Of a stretch of DNA of 64,000 nt, positions 9,503 through 19,065 are shown in pieces. Every line of letters begins with the position of its first letter. Within the stretch, counting starts at the first letter, position 1. Below the pieces are notes generated by a model. It did not search any database and had not been told where the DNA came from. It saw only the letters and a list, made by a program, of their open reading frames with translations. The translations under genes were made by a program, and so were the position numbers. Origin of the DNA: Leptospira johnsonii (lineage in GTDB: Bacteria; Spirochaetota; Leptospiria; Leptospirales; Leptospiraceae); assembly GCF_003112675.1 (NCBI RefSeq), contig NZ_BFAY01000010.1:1-64000 (forward strand), read 5' to 3'.

Positions 9503-12037
9503 ATGGCACTAGATACAAGCGTACCAAATCAAAAAGTAACAATAAAAGCAGGGACGGTTTTATTTCCGGAAGGAAGCGCCGCGAATTCTCTCAACGTATT
9601 GCATAGCGGAGCCTTGCGTTATTTGGTAGATGCTCCAGGTTCCAGAAAACTGGAGTTATTCAAAATTTCAGGAGCCAATTTGACTCCAGGCGCATCCGCA
9701 CTTTTCGGCAGCGGACGTTATCCTTTTACAATTGTAGCAGAACAAGACTGTGTGCTTTCTACGTATGTTATGTCCCAGTCTACTGTGGGTCGTTCTCTCG
9801 CCGCCAGAAGTTCTTTGGGGATTATGGTAGGTCGTTCTCTTTTAAGAGAGATCACTGAGTCTTTCAAAAGAGTGAACCAGCTCAGAAAGATCGCTTCCGA
9901 TATGGGAAAGACGAACGATAATCTTTCTCTTTTGTACTATCAATTCAATCCTAGCGTTTTTCCGGATATTAAGCCTGGGCAACCAATCGCGGATCCAAGT
10001 TCCGAGATTGTGGATCCGGTTTTGAGACTTGCGCGGGAAAATTTAAAACATTATTTCGATAATGGCGGTATCCTGCCGGAAAGACCTACTGCAAATTATG
10101 TAGAAGAAGATCATTCTCAGCTTCTTGTTAAATATTATCCGGAAGAAATAGAATTCCAAGATGGCGAATTTAACTTCGTTCGTAAGGTAATTTTGGCGGA
10201 CCCAAATCTTCTCGCACAATTATTCGCTCCAGATCCTAGCATGGTTTCTTATGTCTGCGACAAACTCGGTAGAGTGCAGAACAATCTTACTGAAAACGCA
10301 AAAAGTATCTTAGAAGAATTGGATGAAGACTTCTCTCTTCTTTTGGGCGGGGTAGAAAGTCTTACCGAAAAATACTTCCTGATCCTGGATATGGCTGCGA
10401 GCGGTTACGCAACTGCTCCTCCAGAGTTTGTAGTCCCAATCTTACAAGTTGTTTCTCAGAAGATCGAAAGAGCTCTTGCAGGCCACCAGGCACTATTCGG
10501 TTCTGCAATTGTAGGACCTTCTCCTAATATTAAACCGTTTATTGAAAAGACTGCAGGTCTTGCTAAAAAATTCGAAGCTTCTAATCCGACTGCAAAGGCT
10601 GCTTCGAATGGAAGCGGAGTTTCTGTGGATGGTTCTGCGGATGCGACTGCAATTCGAAAAGAATTGGCAAATTCAGCATCTACGATCATCCAATTCTCCG
10701 GTATGGGCGGAGATGCGATCAAAGAGTTTTCCGCGATGATGGTAAAACTCAAATCCTTAAAGAATCCTTTAGACTCGGACAATGACACTCGTAAGTTAAG
10801 AAGGTCCATTACAAAAACCTACTTCGATATTTACGCTGCCTGTTTCCAAAAGTACGTAAGCTCAGGGAAGAACGTCCCTAAACCTGTAGACTTGATGTTG
10901 AAATACGGTTTCTTCGACGAAACAATGCTGGATGATTCTCAATTAGTGTTCATGTCCACATTCAAGGACGCGATCACTTCCGTTTCGGATATTCCGATCC
11001 ATTATGGAACCGAATGGCTCGAAAAAATTTATAAAAGAGAATGCCCTACTTCCCTGGATGAGCTCGGTCAGAACTTCTTCGACAAGGTCAAGATGGACAA
11101 CCGAAACGCAGTTTTCAAAAAAGAATCCGATCTTCCTCCTGATATAGACAATCCGGAAGCAAGATTGAAGTTCGAATTCGGTGCGATGTATGAGGCGAAC
11201 GTTCGACTTACCACCGGTTCCTTGGCTACTTACTTGCCTATCCTTACAAAGTATCATTCTCAAATCCCTCTGGGAAAAGCGTACGTTACCAAAAAGATGC
11301 TAACGGATACGATCCACGATATCATGGCTGTGGACTTCTCCGTGTTCAATAGAGAGGTGATCTATAATAATCCCGAGATGGGGATCAACAAGGAGTTCGT
11401 CCAAAGAGCGATCGTTCCTGACTTTGTAATTGTTCCTTCTATCGGTAGTAAGATCATGATGTGGCAGGAGCTTTCCATCCACAGGGGTTCCGGTTCAAAG
11501 GAAAGTAGAGGTAGGATCGTCCTTCCTATTTTCGTGCAAGGGGATCTAAAGTCTCTTTTGATCGATGCATTTGCCGCGTTCCGTTGGGAACTTTGTAAAA
11601 CGATCTTAGGACCAGAATGGAATAACGTAGGAAATCCATCCATCACCGCGGACTATATGGACTATGTTCAGTTCTACAAGAAGAACAAAGACCTTTCCAT
11701 AGAGATCAAAGAAAAGTTAGCAGCTGAATTCAAACGTTTCCGGAACGAAAGGGATATTTTTGCGAACGACTACCAGCTTTGGATCAAATACGAAGCAGAA
11801 GGTGTACAAAGGTTGAACCGTGTCGTCCGGGGAATTTTCTACCGTCATATTCCATTCGCAAGAACGATCCGGGAGAAGGTCTCCAAAATGCCTGCCTTCG
11901 GCGAGATCAATAATAGATTCGTCAATATTCGCACTCGTAAGTTTACGGAGCTGGAAAACAGATATAAGAAGTATATCAACGCATTAGGAAGTCTTCCGGA
12001 TCCTCTTCGGGAGAATATGGAATTCTATCGAGTTTAA
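9503..12037 (+). CDS. Large protein with N-terminal cyclic-nucleotide-binding-like domain
   Basis: Residues about 10-100 have the beta-roll pattern of a cNMP-binding domain ([27 protein letters not shown]). The usual phosphate-binding cassette with Gly-Glu and Arg is not present: the corresponding stretch reads [15 protein letters not shown]. Cyclic nucleotide binding is therefore doubtful. The remaining 740 residues are soluble, rich in helices and charged, and match no family I know. No membrane segment or HTH was found, so it is not a Crp-type regulator. It appears to be a single-gene unit and may be a cytoplasmic scaffold or sensor of Leptospira type. Confidence 0.75.
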   Translation: MALDTSVPNQKVTIKAGTVLFPEGSAANSLNVLHSGALRYLVDAPGSRKLELFKISGANLTPGASALFGSGRYPFTIVAEQDCVLSTYVMSQSTVGRSLAARSSLGIMVGRSLLREITESFKRVNQLRKIASDMGKTNDNLSLLYYQFNPSVFPDIKPGQPIADPSSEIVDPVLRLARENLKHYFDNGGILPERPTANYVEEDHSQLLVKYYPEEIEFQDGEFNFVRKVILADPNLLAQLFAPDPSMVSYVCDKLGRVQNNLTENAKSILEELDEDFSLLLGGVESLTEKYFLILDMAASGYATAPPEFVVPILQVVSQKIERALAGHQALFGSAIVGPSPNIKPFIEKTAGLAKKFEASNPTAKAASNGSGVSVDGSADATAIRKELANSASTIIQFSGMGGDAIKEFSAMMVKLKSLKNPLDSDNDTRKLRRSITKTYFDIYAACFQKYVSSGKNVPKPVDLMLKYGFFDETMLDDSQLVFMSTFKDAITSVSDIPIHYGTEWLEKIYKRECPTSLDELGQNFFDKVKMDNRNAVFKKESDLPPDIDNPEARLKFEFGAMYEANVRLTTGSLATYLPILTKYHSQIPLGKAYVTKKMLTDTIHDIMAVDFSVFNREVIYNNPEMGINKEFVQRAIVPDFVIVPSIGSKIMMWQELSIHRGSGSKESRGRIVLPIFVQGDLKSLLIDAFAAFRWELCKTILGPEWNNVGNPSITADYMDYVQFYKKNKDLSIEIKEKLAAEFKRFRNERDIFANDYQLWIKYEAEGVQRLNRVVRGIFYRHIPFARTIREKVSKMPAFGEINNRFVNIRTRKFTELENRYKKYINALGSLPDPLRENMEFYRV

Positions 12038-12089
12038 ATATCTAGGTGATCTGGGCTCAGTACGAAACTTGCCGACAATAATTGTGCAA

Positions 12090-12109
12090 GAGCTCCGTTA
12101 TTGGAGCTC
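12090..12109. terminator. Hairpin between convergent genes
   Basis: GAGCTCC at 12090-12096 pairs with GGAGCTC at 12103-12109 around the loop GTTATT. It lies in the 103-base convergent gap between the genes ending at 12037 and 12141 and overlaps the dispersed repeat text TTGGAGCTCCTACAAC. The stem is short and the T-run is absent, so its role as a terminator is tentative. Confidence 0.45.
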
Positions 12110-12140
12110 CTACAACTCATTCAAAACCTAATTTCAATAC

Positions 12141-13019
12141 TTACGAAACCAAAAGTGATTTGTTCTCTTTAAGTAACGCAGTCACATCCTGAAGCGCTTC
12201 CCCAATAAGATCTTTTACAGACGTGTTTACTTCTTTCAAATAACCTTCTCGAATAGACACATCAAAAGAAGCCAAAGCATCCGCCATAGGTTTTGGAACT
12301 CCCGCTCCAACTAAAGCTTTAGAAAGTTCTTCTGCAGGAAGATCTACGTAAGAAATCGGTTTATTCACCAATTCCGAAGTGAATTTTGCAAGTTCCTTAT
12401 AGGTCCAAGCCTTAGGTCCACTGATCTCTAATATTTTATTTCCGGATTCGGAAGAAAGTAACGCAGCCGCTGCCGCTTTAGCACAGTCAGTTCTGGAAAC
12501 ATAAGCGCAGGCACCTTCTCCTCCTGAACCGTAAAGTGAACCACTTGCAACTGCATGCTGTAGTTTCGGGACTAAATAATCCGAGTACATATTATTACGA
12601 AGAATCGTGTATGCGAGACCGCTTTGTTTGATCTTCTCTTCGGTTCCCTCGTGCTCGTATGCGAAAGTGACTGGAACTTCGTCGGCTTTGGCCAAAGAAG
12701 TATAAAGAATTCGTTTTGCTCCTGCCTTTACTGCAGAATCTATCGCCTGGCTATGTTCCTCGATCCTATTTCCGATATTGTCCGTGCTGATGATCAAGAT
12801 CCGATCTGCGCCTTGGAATGCTTCGACAAGACTAGCCGGATCGTCGAAACTTGCCTTTCGTACCGTAACTCCTCTTTTTGCAAAGTCTTCTAAGGTTTCA
12901 GGCTTACGGGTTGTAGCGATGATCTTGTTATGACCTCTTTTTAATAATTCATCTAGGACAATTCTTCCTAGATGTCCGGAAGCTCCCGTTACTAATACTG
13001 TTTCAGAAATATTACTCAT
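12141..13019 (-). CDS. NmrA-like/QorB-type NAD(P)-binding oxidoreductase
   Basis: An atypical short-chain dehydrogenase. VLVTGASGHLGRIVLDELLKRGH near the N-terminus is the NAD(P)-binding loop. STDNIGNRIEEHSQAI and LYTSLAKA follow, and the substrate half includes TILRNNMYSDYL, all as in quinone oxidoreductase 2 (QorB). The length of 292 residues agrees with that family. The ATG at 13019 is used because AAGGA lies five bases upstream. A longer frame to 13070 exists but has no supporting site. The likely role is NADPH-dependent quinone reduction or redox sensing. It is convergent with the gene ending at 12037. Confidence 0.85.
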   Translation of the reverse strand: MSNISETVLVTGASGHLGRIVLDELLKRGHNKIIATTRKPETLEDFAKRGVTVRKASFDDPASLVEAFQGADRILIISTDNIGNRIEEHSQAIDSAVKAGAKRILYTSLAKADEVPVTFAYEHEGTEEKIKQSGLAYTILRNNMYSDYLVPKLQHAVASGSLYGSGGEGACAYVSRTDCAKAAAAALLSSESGNKILEISGPKAWTYKELAKFTSELVNKPISYVDLPAEELSKALVGAGVPKPMADALASFDVSIREGYLKEVNTSVKDLIGEALQDVTALLKENKSLLVS

Positions 13020-13144
13020 TTGGATCCTTAACCTATATCGGTCTTGCGTTAAACTTATTCCATTAGACAACTTGAAATAAAAAATGTTACAAGTTAAATA
13101 ATAAAAATTACGAGGTTAAACGCGGCAAGGATACGAAAGGCTTG

Positions 13145-13216
13145 TCCGGCTCGCCGGATGAGCGTAAGCGAACCTGGAGTAGCCTGGTCTGAGCGAAGCG
13201 AAGAGCCGCCCGAAAA
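13145..13216. repeat. GC-rich REP-like intergenic element
   Basis: TCCGGC and GCCGGA form a tight inverted repeat at 13145-13158. It is followed by GAGCGTAAGCG and GAGCGAAGCGAAGAG, two related GAGCG...AAGCG units. The segment is clearly richer in G and C than the surrounding AT-rich gap and resembles short intergenic repeats. It ends at the stop of the gene at 13217. No second full copy was found in the window. Confidence 0.4.
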
Positions 13217-13903
13217 TTAAACTTCTTCTAAAAGATAAGGTCTAGTATATTCTCTAACGATCTCTACTACGAAACGTCCCCAAGACTTTGGATCTTCTTG
13301 GGAAATTTCAACCTGACGCACTTTTGGAAAATACGCCTGAGGTTTAAACGCAGTGTGAGTGAGCTCCATAGCTCTTAGATAATTATCCACTCGTTTCACT
13401 CTCACGAAGTTCAACAATTCACCTTGGATCTTATCTTGCGGAATATAACCGATGATGATCAGTCTTGGAAATAATGACTTTTTGAGAAGATTGATGAAGT
13501 CTCCGAAACTATCCACACGATCTATAAATCCTTCGTATGCACCGCCGCCCAAGTTCATGATCTGGGTCACTATGTCCATAGTAAAGGAAACACCTTCTGC
13601 AGAGGTCATATCGGAGATGATTACGATACCTTCGTCAGGTTGGAAAGTTTTGAACTCGCTCGTTGGTTTAAAATGACGTCTAAGTAACTTTGCTGTGGAG
13701 ATATCGATCTCTGCGGCTTTCGGAACCAAAACTTTTCCGGATGAATCGGAGATAGGTTCTCGAGTAATAAGGTATCTTTTCTTGGCGGCGTTCTGGTTCA
13801 TCACCCGGAAGGCTTTCACCTTCTCTTCCAGCTCGTCTAGAGTACAATACCCTATTTTTAAAACGTTTTCTCGCGCGCGCTTTTTGAGATCTATGTCTTC
13901 CAT
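13217..13903 (-). CDS. Conserved-looking cytoplasmic protein of unknown function
   Basis: A 228-residue soluble protein with no signal peptide or membrane helix. It begins [32 protein letters not shown] and contains a hydrophobic core near [20 protein letters not shown]. The short motif [22 protein letters not shown] resembles the start of a regulatory or adaptor domain, but I cannot assign a family. The upstream gap to 14023 is divergent with a lipoprotein gene. It is probably single-gene. Confidence 0.65.
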   Translation of the reverse strand: MEDIDLKKRARENVLKIGYCTLDELEEKVKAFRVMNQNAAKKRYLITREPISDSSGKVLVPKAAEIDISTAKLLRRHFKPTSEFKTFQPDEGIVIISDMTSAEGVSFTMDIVTQIMNLGGGAYEGFIDRVDSFGDFINLLKKSLFPRLIIIGYIPQDKIQGELLNFVRVKRVDNYLRAMELTHTAFKPQAYFPKVRQVEISQEDPKSWGRFVVEIVREYTRPYLLEEV

Positions 13904-14022
13904 ACGAGTTTTGGTGGTCCGGAGGAACCAGCTTAAACGAGGTTCCGAATTTCGCGAGAATTTACCGGGTATTCGGGGAGAGTATATAAAAAAAATCCAA
14001 GTCTGAAAAGCCCCTTTTGGCT

Positions 14023-14547
14023 ATGCAAAAAAACCGCTTGTCCACGGAATGTGCGCTTCTTGAATGGGGAGGAATGCCCATTCTCTCCATTTTAACTCAT
14101 TCTAGAACAAGAGCCTATAGTCAGATCTGGAAGGGAATCCTGGTAATATCCTCTCTAACCTTGGTTTCCTGCTTTTCGGTGGAATTTATCCAAGAAGGAA
14201 CCCAGAAAGAAACCGTGCTCGTTTCTCATAAACCCGGTTGGGAGCAGATAGAGATCTTGAAACATCCTCCCAAGCGTAGGAACTACAAAACTTACGGAAG
14301 ACTGATCGTTAGAAACTTCGGGGATGGCAGGATAGAAAAATTCTATTACGAAAAGATTAAGAAAGAACTTTTTGAAAGAGGTATGGACGGAATGTATCTC
14401 GCAAATGTAGGAATAGTCCCCGTTCCTCCTACAATTTTCCAAACGGGTACTTCAGAAGGTTATACTACCAGTATGGCTGAGATCGCAAAGGATGCAAAAG
14501 TCTTAGAAGGAGTTGCGTTCCGTTACAGGGAAAGGGAAGAAGAATGA
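14023..14547 (+). CDS. Putative lipoprotein of unknown function
   Basis: The hydrophobic segment GILVISSLTLVSC ends in a plausible spirochaetal lipobox (L-V-S-C), giving a lipidated mature protein of about 120 residues. The start is uncertain. The ATG at 14023 gives a long N-region, while the ATG at 14074 is preceded directly by GGGGAGGA and would give a more usual signal peptide. The mature part includes YGRLIVRNFGDGRIEKFYYEKIKKELFERGMDGMYLANVG. Its stop overlaps the next start by four bases (ATGA), so the two genes are translationally coupled. Confidence 0.65.
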   Translation: MQKNRLSTECALLEWGGMPILSILTHSRTRAYSQIWKGILVISSLTLVSCFSVEFIQEGTQKETVLVSHKPGWEQIEILKHPPKRRNYKTYGRLIVRNFGDGRIEKFYYEKIKKELFERGMDGMYLANVGIVPVPPTIFQTGTSEGYTTSMAEIAKDAKVLEGVAFRYREREEE

Positions 14548-15041
14548 CTGCAAGGCGTCTAAACAGCGAGATCAAGGTTTTGCCTAACGGAGACTGGATC
14601 TTCCGTGACGCCAAGATAGAACAAAAGGATATTCTGGAATATTTTCGTAAGAACCTGAAAGAAGACGAAGACGGCATCTACATCGACAATCAGTACGGAG
14701 AATTTTCCGAAAACGGATATTTAGAATTATTCGGGTACCCATTAAACTTGATCCGTCTGTGGGAGAAGGAAGGAGAATTTTATTTTTTAAGCGATTCAGG
14801 AGAAGAACTCCCGCTTTCCTCCTTGCAGATCGCTGCCGACTCCGAAGGCGAATTATTCGCCAGGAAGAAGGATCATCTTTTTCTAAAGTATAAGATCGCT
14901 AGAAATGTTTCTTCTACTTTAAGCGAATATTTGTCCGAATCTCCACGAGGCTTAAGTTTAGTATTAAAAAGCGGAGAAGTCCCTATCTTGGAAACTGGAG
15001 AACATCCAAATGTCTCCCTTCCGAAAGAATTCCAAAAATAG
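14544..15041 (+). CDS. DUF1285-like protein
   Basis: A 165-residue soluble protein. KVLPNGDWIFRDAKI, an acidic DEDGIYI segment and a final beta-rich half resemble the DUF1285 pattern, in which a short W-containing strand is followed by an LV-rich helix and a 'GxYxL' strand. The match is by eye and moderate. It overlaps the putative lipoprotein gene by four bases, which suggests a functional pair. The gene is convergent with the alcohol dehydrogenase, with one base between the stops. Confidence 0.6.
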   Translation: MTARRLNSEIKVLPNGDWIFRDAKIEQKDILEYFRKNLKEDEDGIYIDNQYGEFSENGYLELFGYPLNLIRLWEKEGEFYFLSDSGEELPLSSLQIAADSEGELFARKKDHLFLKYKIARNVSSTLSEYLSESPRGLSLVLKSGEVPILETGEHPNVSLPKEFQK

Positions 15042-15042
15042 A

Positions 15043-16104
15043 TCAGACCGATTTTCCGGACAATACCAACCTTCCCAATACTTTTCCGGAAGATAGGTCG
15101 TTCAAAGCGGAATCCGCATCTTTTAAATTCCTGATCTGCACCGGAACAGGACGGATCTTTTTCTCGGATACAAGTTGTAGTAGCTCCTTCAGCTCCCCGG
15201 GAGAACCTGTATAACTTCCACGAACTGTTAAACTTCTAAGAGACAGAATTGGGGTCGGGATCTTTAATTCTCCGCCAAATAACCCCACCCCGATCAGAGT
15301 CCCGTTCTTTTTCAATAGAGAAAATCCCAAAGAAGAAGTGGCACTATTATTCACGAAATCGATGACTACGGAAACCCCCAGAGAACCTGAGATCTTTTTA
15401 ACCTCGCTTGCAGGATCAGAATGAGAAGAGTGTACAGTATAAAATCCAATCTCTCTTAGTTTTGCCAAACGAGACTCGTCCAGATCTAAAAAGATCACTT
15501 TTGCTTCCGTAAGAAGAGGAACCAATTGTGAAGCAAACATTCCAAGCCCACCTGCACCAATGATCACCAAAGAATCGGTTTCTTTTAGAGGTAGAGCTTT
15601 TTTCAAAGCTCCGTAGGCGGTAAGTCCTGCACATGCATAAGAACATGCATATTCTGGAGAAAGATCGTAGATATCCAAAAGCCATTTCTCATCCGGGACC
15701 AAGATCCGGTCCGAATAACCTCCGTCTTGGTAGATCCCTAAGGATCTAGGAGCGGAACAAAGTTGTGGATTTCCAGAGTCACATTCTTCGCAGGTCCCGC
15801 AACCTATCCAAGGATAAACTAACTTTGTTTCTCCCACAGAAACGGAAGTAACCTTTGGACCTATTTTTAATACTTTTCCTACAACTTCATGACCGGGAGT
15901 TAGTGGAAGTTTAACTCCTCTGTCTTTTACGAAAAGTTTTTCTTCTCCGCCTATTTTGTAATAACCATCACGTAAATGAAGATCCGAATGACAGACACCA
16001 CAAGAGATGACTTCCAATAATACTTCGGAACCTTTCGGTTCAGGATCTTGTGCTTCCTCCCATTTTAAAGAGGATCCGAATTCTACTAATCTAATACTTT
16101 TCAT
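15043..16104 (-). CDS. Zinc-dependent medium-chain alcohol dehydrogenase
   Basis: It oxidises alcohols or reduces aldehydes with NAD(P). The catalytic zinc site is seen as GVCHSDLHLRDG and GHEVVGKV. The structural zinc site is GCGTCEECDSGNPQLC with four Cys. The nucleotide-binding fold carries VIIGAGGLGMFASQL, and the acidic DLDES after the second strand favours NAD over NADP. The length of 353 residues is normal. It starts four bases after the alpha/beta hydrolase stop, so the two form an operon. The substrate is unknown. Confidence 0.9.
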   Translation of the reverse strand: MKSIRLVEFGSSLKWEEAQDPEPKGSEVLLEVISCGVCHSDLHLRDGYYKIGGEEKLFVKDRGVKLPLTPGHEVVGKVLKIGPKVTSVSVGETKLVYPWIGCGTCEECDSGNPQLCSAPRSLGIYQDGGYSDRILVPDEKWLLDIYDLSPEYACSYACAGLTAYGALKKALPLKETDSLVIIGAGGLGMFASQLVPLLTEAKVIFLDLDESRLAKLREIGFYTVHSSHSDPASEVKKISGSLGVSVVIDFVNNSATSSLGFSLLKKNGTLIGVGLFGGELKIPTPILSLRSLTVRGSYTGSPGELKELLQLVSEKKIRPVPVQIRNLKDADSALNDLSSGKVLGRLVLSGKSV

Positions 16105-16108
16105 TTTT

Positions 16109-17050
16109 CTAAAGTAAAACCTCTTTCCGTTTAAAGACCCGGTCCATTTCTTCCGAGATCATTCTCAAACCTTCTTCCGGAGCCTTGAGAAGATTTACCT
16201 TCGTAAAAAAACCGTGAGTGTAACCCTGAAATTCTTTGAATAACACGGAAACCCCGGCTTCCTTTAGTTTTTCTGCATATAGTTTTCCATCATCCCTAAG
16301 AGGATCGATATCAGCTATAAATACAATCGCAGGAGGAAGACCCTTCCAATCTTTTTGGTATAAGGGAGAAGCTTGGTGATCCGATCTAGTATTTGGATTT
16401 GGAAGATATTGAGCAATAAACCATTCCATATCTTTTTTAGTAAGACCTGGGCCCAACTCGAATTCCTTATAAGATTCTGTATCACAGACCGCTTCGGTAA
16501 CGGGATAGATCAGGATTTGTAAATCGATTTTCGGACCGGATGTTTCTTTAGCCCTCATAATGGTAGAAGCAGCCAAATTTCCGCCGGCGCTATCACCTGC
16601 GACTACGAGAGGAAGATTTTTCCATATAGTTTCCTTTTGAGAAGAGATCCATTCCAAAGCGGCATAAGAATCTTCCAAGGGTAAAGGAAACGGGAACTCA
16701 GGAGCTAGTCTATATTCTACAAGTGAAACGATACTGGAAGTGATCTCAGCGAGTTTACGCGCAAACGGATCGAAGTCCCTTAGCCTTCCGACTACCCATC
16801 CTCCACCATGAAAGTAGAGTATCTTGGACTTAGGTTCCGTTTTGGGAATATAACTTTTTATGAATACATTTCCGCCTTGAGAAGGGATCGAGGTCTCCTG
16901 GATTTCCCTCATGAGCGGACCTTCTCCCAAAAGTTCTCCGATCGCTGAATAACCGTCCCTTCTTTCCTGGATACTTCCTTGGGTAAAACCTGTGAGTCCT
17001 TTTGAGGAAATTAGATTTGCGTATTCCAACATCTCCGGAGCGAATTCCAT
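16109..17050 (-). CDS. Alpha/beta hydrolase of the hormone-sensitive lipase family
   Basis: A serine esterase or lipase. The family hallmark HGGGWVVGRL (oxyanion hole) lies near residue 80, the nucleophile elbow GDSAGGNLAA near 150, and the acid/His pair is likely in DIDPLRDDG and GYTHGFF. The length of 313 residues fits. No signal peptide is present, so it is probably cytoplasmic. It precedes the alcohol dehydrogenase by four bases: an ester could be cleaved and the alcohol then oxidised, but that link is inference. Confidence 0.9.
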   Translation of the reverse strand: MEFAPEMLEYANLISSKGLTGFTQGSIQERRDGYSAIGELLGEGPLMREIQETSIPSQGGNVFIKSYIPKTEPKSKILYFHGGGWVVGRLRDFDPFARKLAEITSSIVSLVEYRLAPEFPFPLPLEDSYAALEWISSQKETIWKNLPLVVAGDSAGGNLAASTIMRAKETSGPKIDLQILIYPVTEAVCDTESYKEFELGPGLTKKDMEWFIAQYLPNPNTRSDHQASPLYQKDWKGLPPAIVFIADIDPLRDDGKLYAEKLKEAGVSVLFKEFQGYTHGFFTKVNLLKAPEEGLRMISEEMDRVFKRKEVLL

Positions 17051-17134
17051 TCTCTTCTCCCTTTCAAATGATAAAGGAAGAACAGTATATTAGAAATCCG
17101 ACAATTTGTCGTTCCAGTTTATAGATCGGGAATC

Positions 17135-17470
17135 TTATATTACACCCGCTTTTCGAAGTTCTTTTCCAATTTTCCCGGTGAGAGTATAAAAATACATCTT
17201 CCAATCACTCACAAATGATTTGAAAGGATAGATAAACGTGGCAGGTCTATTTTTTTCCCAGAAAAAATGACCTATCCAGGCGAAGAAATACCCGCTAAAT
17301 AAAGCTCCCAAAAGAAACCAAGGGTTTAAAAAACAAACAGCCAAAACGATCCACAGTACGGCTGCCGAAGTTCCTATAAAATGCAAAGCCCGATTTACTT
17401 TATTCGAATGTTCACGCAAATAAAAAGGCCAGAACTCTTGAAGTGTTCGATATTTTCTTGTTTCTTTCAT
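17135..17470 (-). CDS. Mpo1-like (DUF962) membrane protein
   Basis: The family includes yeast Mpo1, an Fe-dependent dioxygenase acting on 2-hydroxy fatty acids. Family marks are REHSNKVNRALHFIGT near the N-terminus and WIGHFFWEKNRPATFIYP before the C-terminal basic tail. The conserved His residues lie in the first and third blocks. Two hydrophobic helices sit between them. The ATG at 17470 is preferred over a TTG two codons earlier. Bacterial members are poorly studied, so activity is inferred from the fold. Confidence 0.8.
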   Translation of the reverse strand: MKETRKYRTLQEFWPFYLREHSNKVNRALHFIGTSAAVLWIVLAVCFLNPWFLLGALFSGYFFAWIGHFFWEKNRPATFIYPFKSFVSDWKMYFYTLTGKIGKELRKAGVI

Positions 17471-17519
17471 CTTCAATCATCCATTATTTTGTTTCATAAA
17501 AACATATTTTAGAATATTC

Positions 17520-18242
17520 TTAAATTAGAATTATAGATTGTTCGGACGCCTTCTTCACCAATGCCTCCGTCGATTCAGGTGAAAACCCTACTCCTAAAAG
17601 AAAAAATCTAACTGATTCCAATCGGAGAGATTCGATCCGGTCTGGATAGAGCTTTTGTCTAGGGAAGGAGAAATTAAAAAAAGAAAATACAATCGAAAGA
17701 TGACGCATTATCCAAGTTACGTCGCGCCAATTTTTCCAAGATCGATTCGATGGGAGTTCTGCATTTTTTACACAAACTTCTAGCGAAACTTTCATTAGAG
17801 GAAAAATATTTCTCAATTTTTTCCGAACATATTTCTTAGCAAACTTACCATCTGTGCTCAGGCTTCTTAAAATTAACTTATGGGCAAGTTCGGTTTCTTC
17901 AGTTTTGGAATTAGAAAAAATTTCCAACAGAAAAACATTGAGCATGAAAACAAACGTATCCGACCCTGGCTCTAAATTGGAAATCGCTGGTTTAAGTGGA
18001 TCTGATAGCTTTAAGCAATATTCCAGAACTGCATCATACAAATCCTGCTTTTTTGGAAAATATTTATAAAGAAGTCCTACCGATACACCGGCAGATTTGC
18101 ATAAGGATTTAGTTTTAGTACCATCAAAGCCTTTTCTTGCAAATAAAGGTAAGGCTGCTCGGACGATAGATAGGATTCTTTCCGTTTTATGCAGCCAGAT
18201 CGTCTTTTTGTTTTTTTTCGCTTTCCTGCTTATAACCTTCAA
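17520..18242 (-). CDS. TetR/AcrR family transcriptional regulator
   Basis: An N-terminal helix-turn-helix (ALPLFARKGFDGTKTKSLCKSAGVSVGLLYKYFPKK, split here only for description) covers about residues 30-70 and ends in the usual YKYFPKKQDLYDAVL. The C-terminal 170 residues form the variable ligand and dimer domain. The start is a TTG at 18242, and no good ATG exists in frame. It lies 15 bases after the SDR gene stop, at the end of the aldolase-aminotransferase-SDR operon, so it may regulate that operon or a separate target. Confidence 0.85.
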   Translation of the reverse strand: MKVISRKAKKNKKTIWLHKTERILSIVRAALPLFARKGFDGTKTKSLCKSAGVSVGLLYKYFPKKQDLYDAVLEYCLKLSDPLKPAISNLEPGSDTFVFMLNVFLLEIFSNSKTEETELAHKLILRSLSTDGKFAKKYVRKKLRNIFPLMKVSLEVCVKNAELPSNRSWKNWRDVTWIMRHLSIVFSFFNFSFPRQKLYPDRIESLRLESVRFFLLGVGFSPESTEALVKKASEQSIILI

Positions 18243-18257
18243 TGGAAGAACACCTTC

Positions 18258-19040
18258 TCAATAGTCAACTGCAGCTTCCGATAATAATATCTTAGTTCTT
18301 AGCCATGTGGGAGCGAGTCGCCCAATTCGAACTGCGAAGGAAGTTGCAAAGGGGAATCTGTTTTCGTGCACTTCTCGAAGCAATCCTTTCAATATATATT
18401 GCACTGCCTCTTTCTCGCTAATTTCATTTGGAGCAGGAACTCCATCCTCTTTAACGGCTTCCGTGGCAACAAAACCCGGATGGATTGTTTGAATGCGTAC
18501 ATGCTTAAAACCGAAATGTTTAAGCTCCATTCGCGCAGTATCCAAGAAGATTCGACCAGCAGCTTTTGCAGCGGTATAATCCCCTTGCATAGGTATTCCG
18601 AAATACGTTGCAAGCGAATTAACATGGGCAATCATACATGGAGTTTTTTGCGATTTCATTTGGGCAATTATCGGAACAAAAAAGTTTATTAGAGTATCGT
18701 AATTGGCTCGCATTTTACCGAGGATCACTTCTCTTGAATCTTTGATCGTATTAGATGCAGGACCTACACCTACGTTTAGAATTGCAATGTCGATCTTTCC
18801 AAATTTTTTGACTGTCTCATTAACAACCAAATCGGCGTGTTTGGGGTCTGCAGCGTCACCTGCAAAAACAAGACATTTGCTTCCTTTAGCTTCGATCTCT
18901 TGTTTCAACTCGTTGAGAAGATTTTCTCTTCTTGCAGTAACTATAATATTATTCGAATATTCTGCCAGGCTGATTGCAAGCTCTCTGCCTATGCCTGACG
19001 AAGCACCCGTTATCAAAATCGTTTTGTTTTTATAATCCAT
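18258..19040 (-). CDS. Short-chain dehydrogenase/reductase
   Basis: A classical SDR of 260 residues. TGASSGIGRELA is the cofactor loop near residue 10, ARRENL follows the second strand (Arg residues suggest NADP), NVGVG replaces the usual NAG-type motif, and catalytic Ser (VNSLATYFG) and YTAAK are in place. The ATG at 19040 is preceded by a weak GAAG. It follows the aldolase-like gene by 25 bases and precedes the TetR gene. It probably oxidises or reduces a hydroxyl or keto group of the cluster's substrate. Confidence 0.88.
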   Translation of the reverse strand: MDYKNKTILITGASSGIGRELAISLAEYSNNIIVTARRENLLNELKQEIEAKGSKCLVFAGDAADPKHADLVVNETVKKFGKIDIAILNVGVGPASNTIKDSREVILGKMRANYDTLINFFVPIIAQMKSQKTPCMIAHVNSLATYFGIPMQGDYTAAKAAGRIFLDTARMELKHFGFKHVRIQTIHPGFVATEAVKEDGVPAPNEISEKEAVQYILKGLLREVHENRFPFATSFAVRIGRLAPTWLRTKILLSEAAVDY

Positions 19041-19065
19041 ATTTTTTCTTCAGTCTTGTCCGAAT

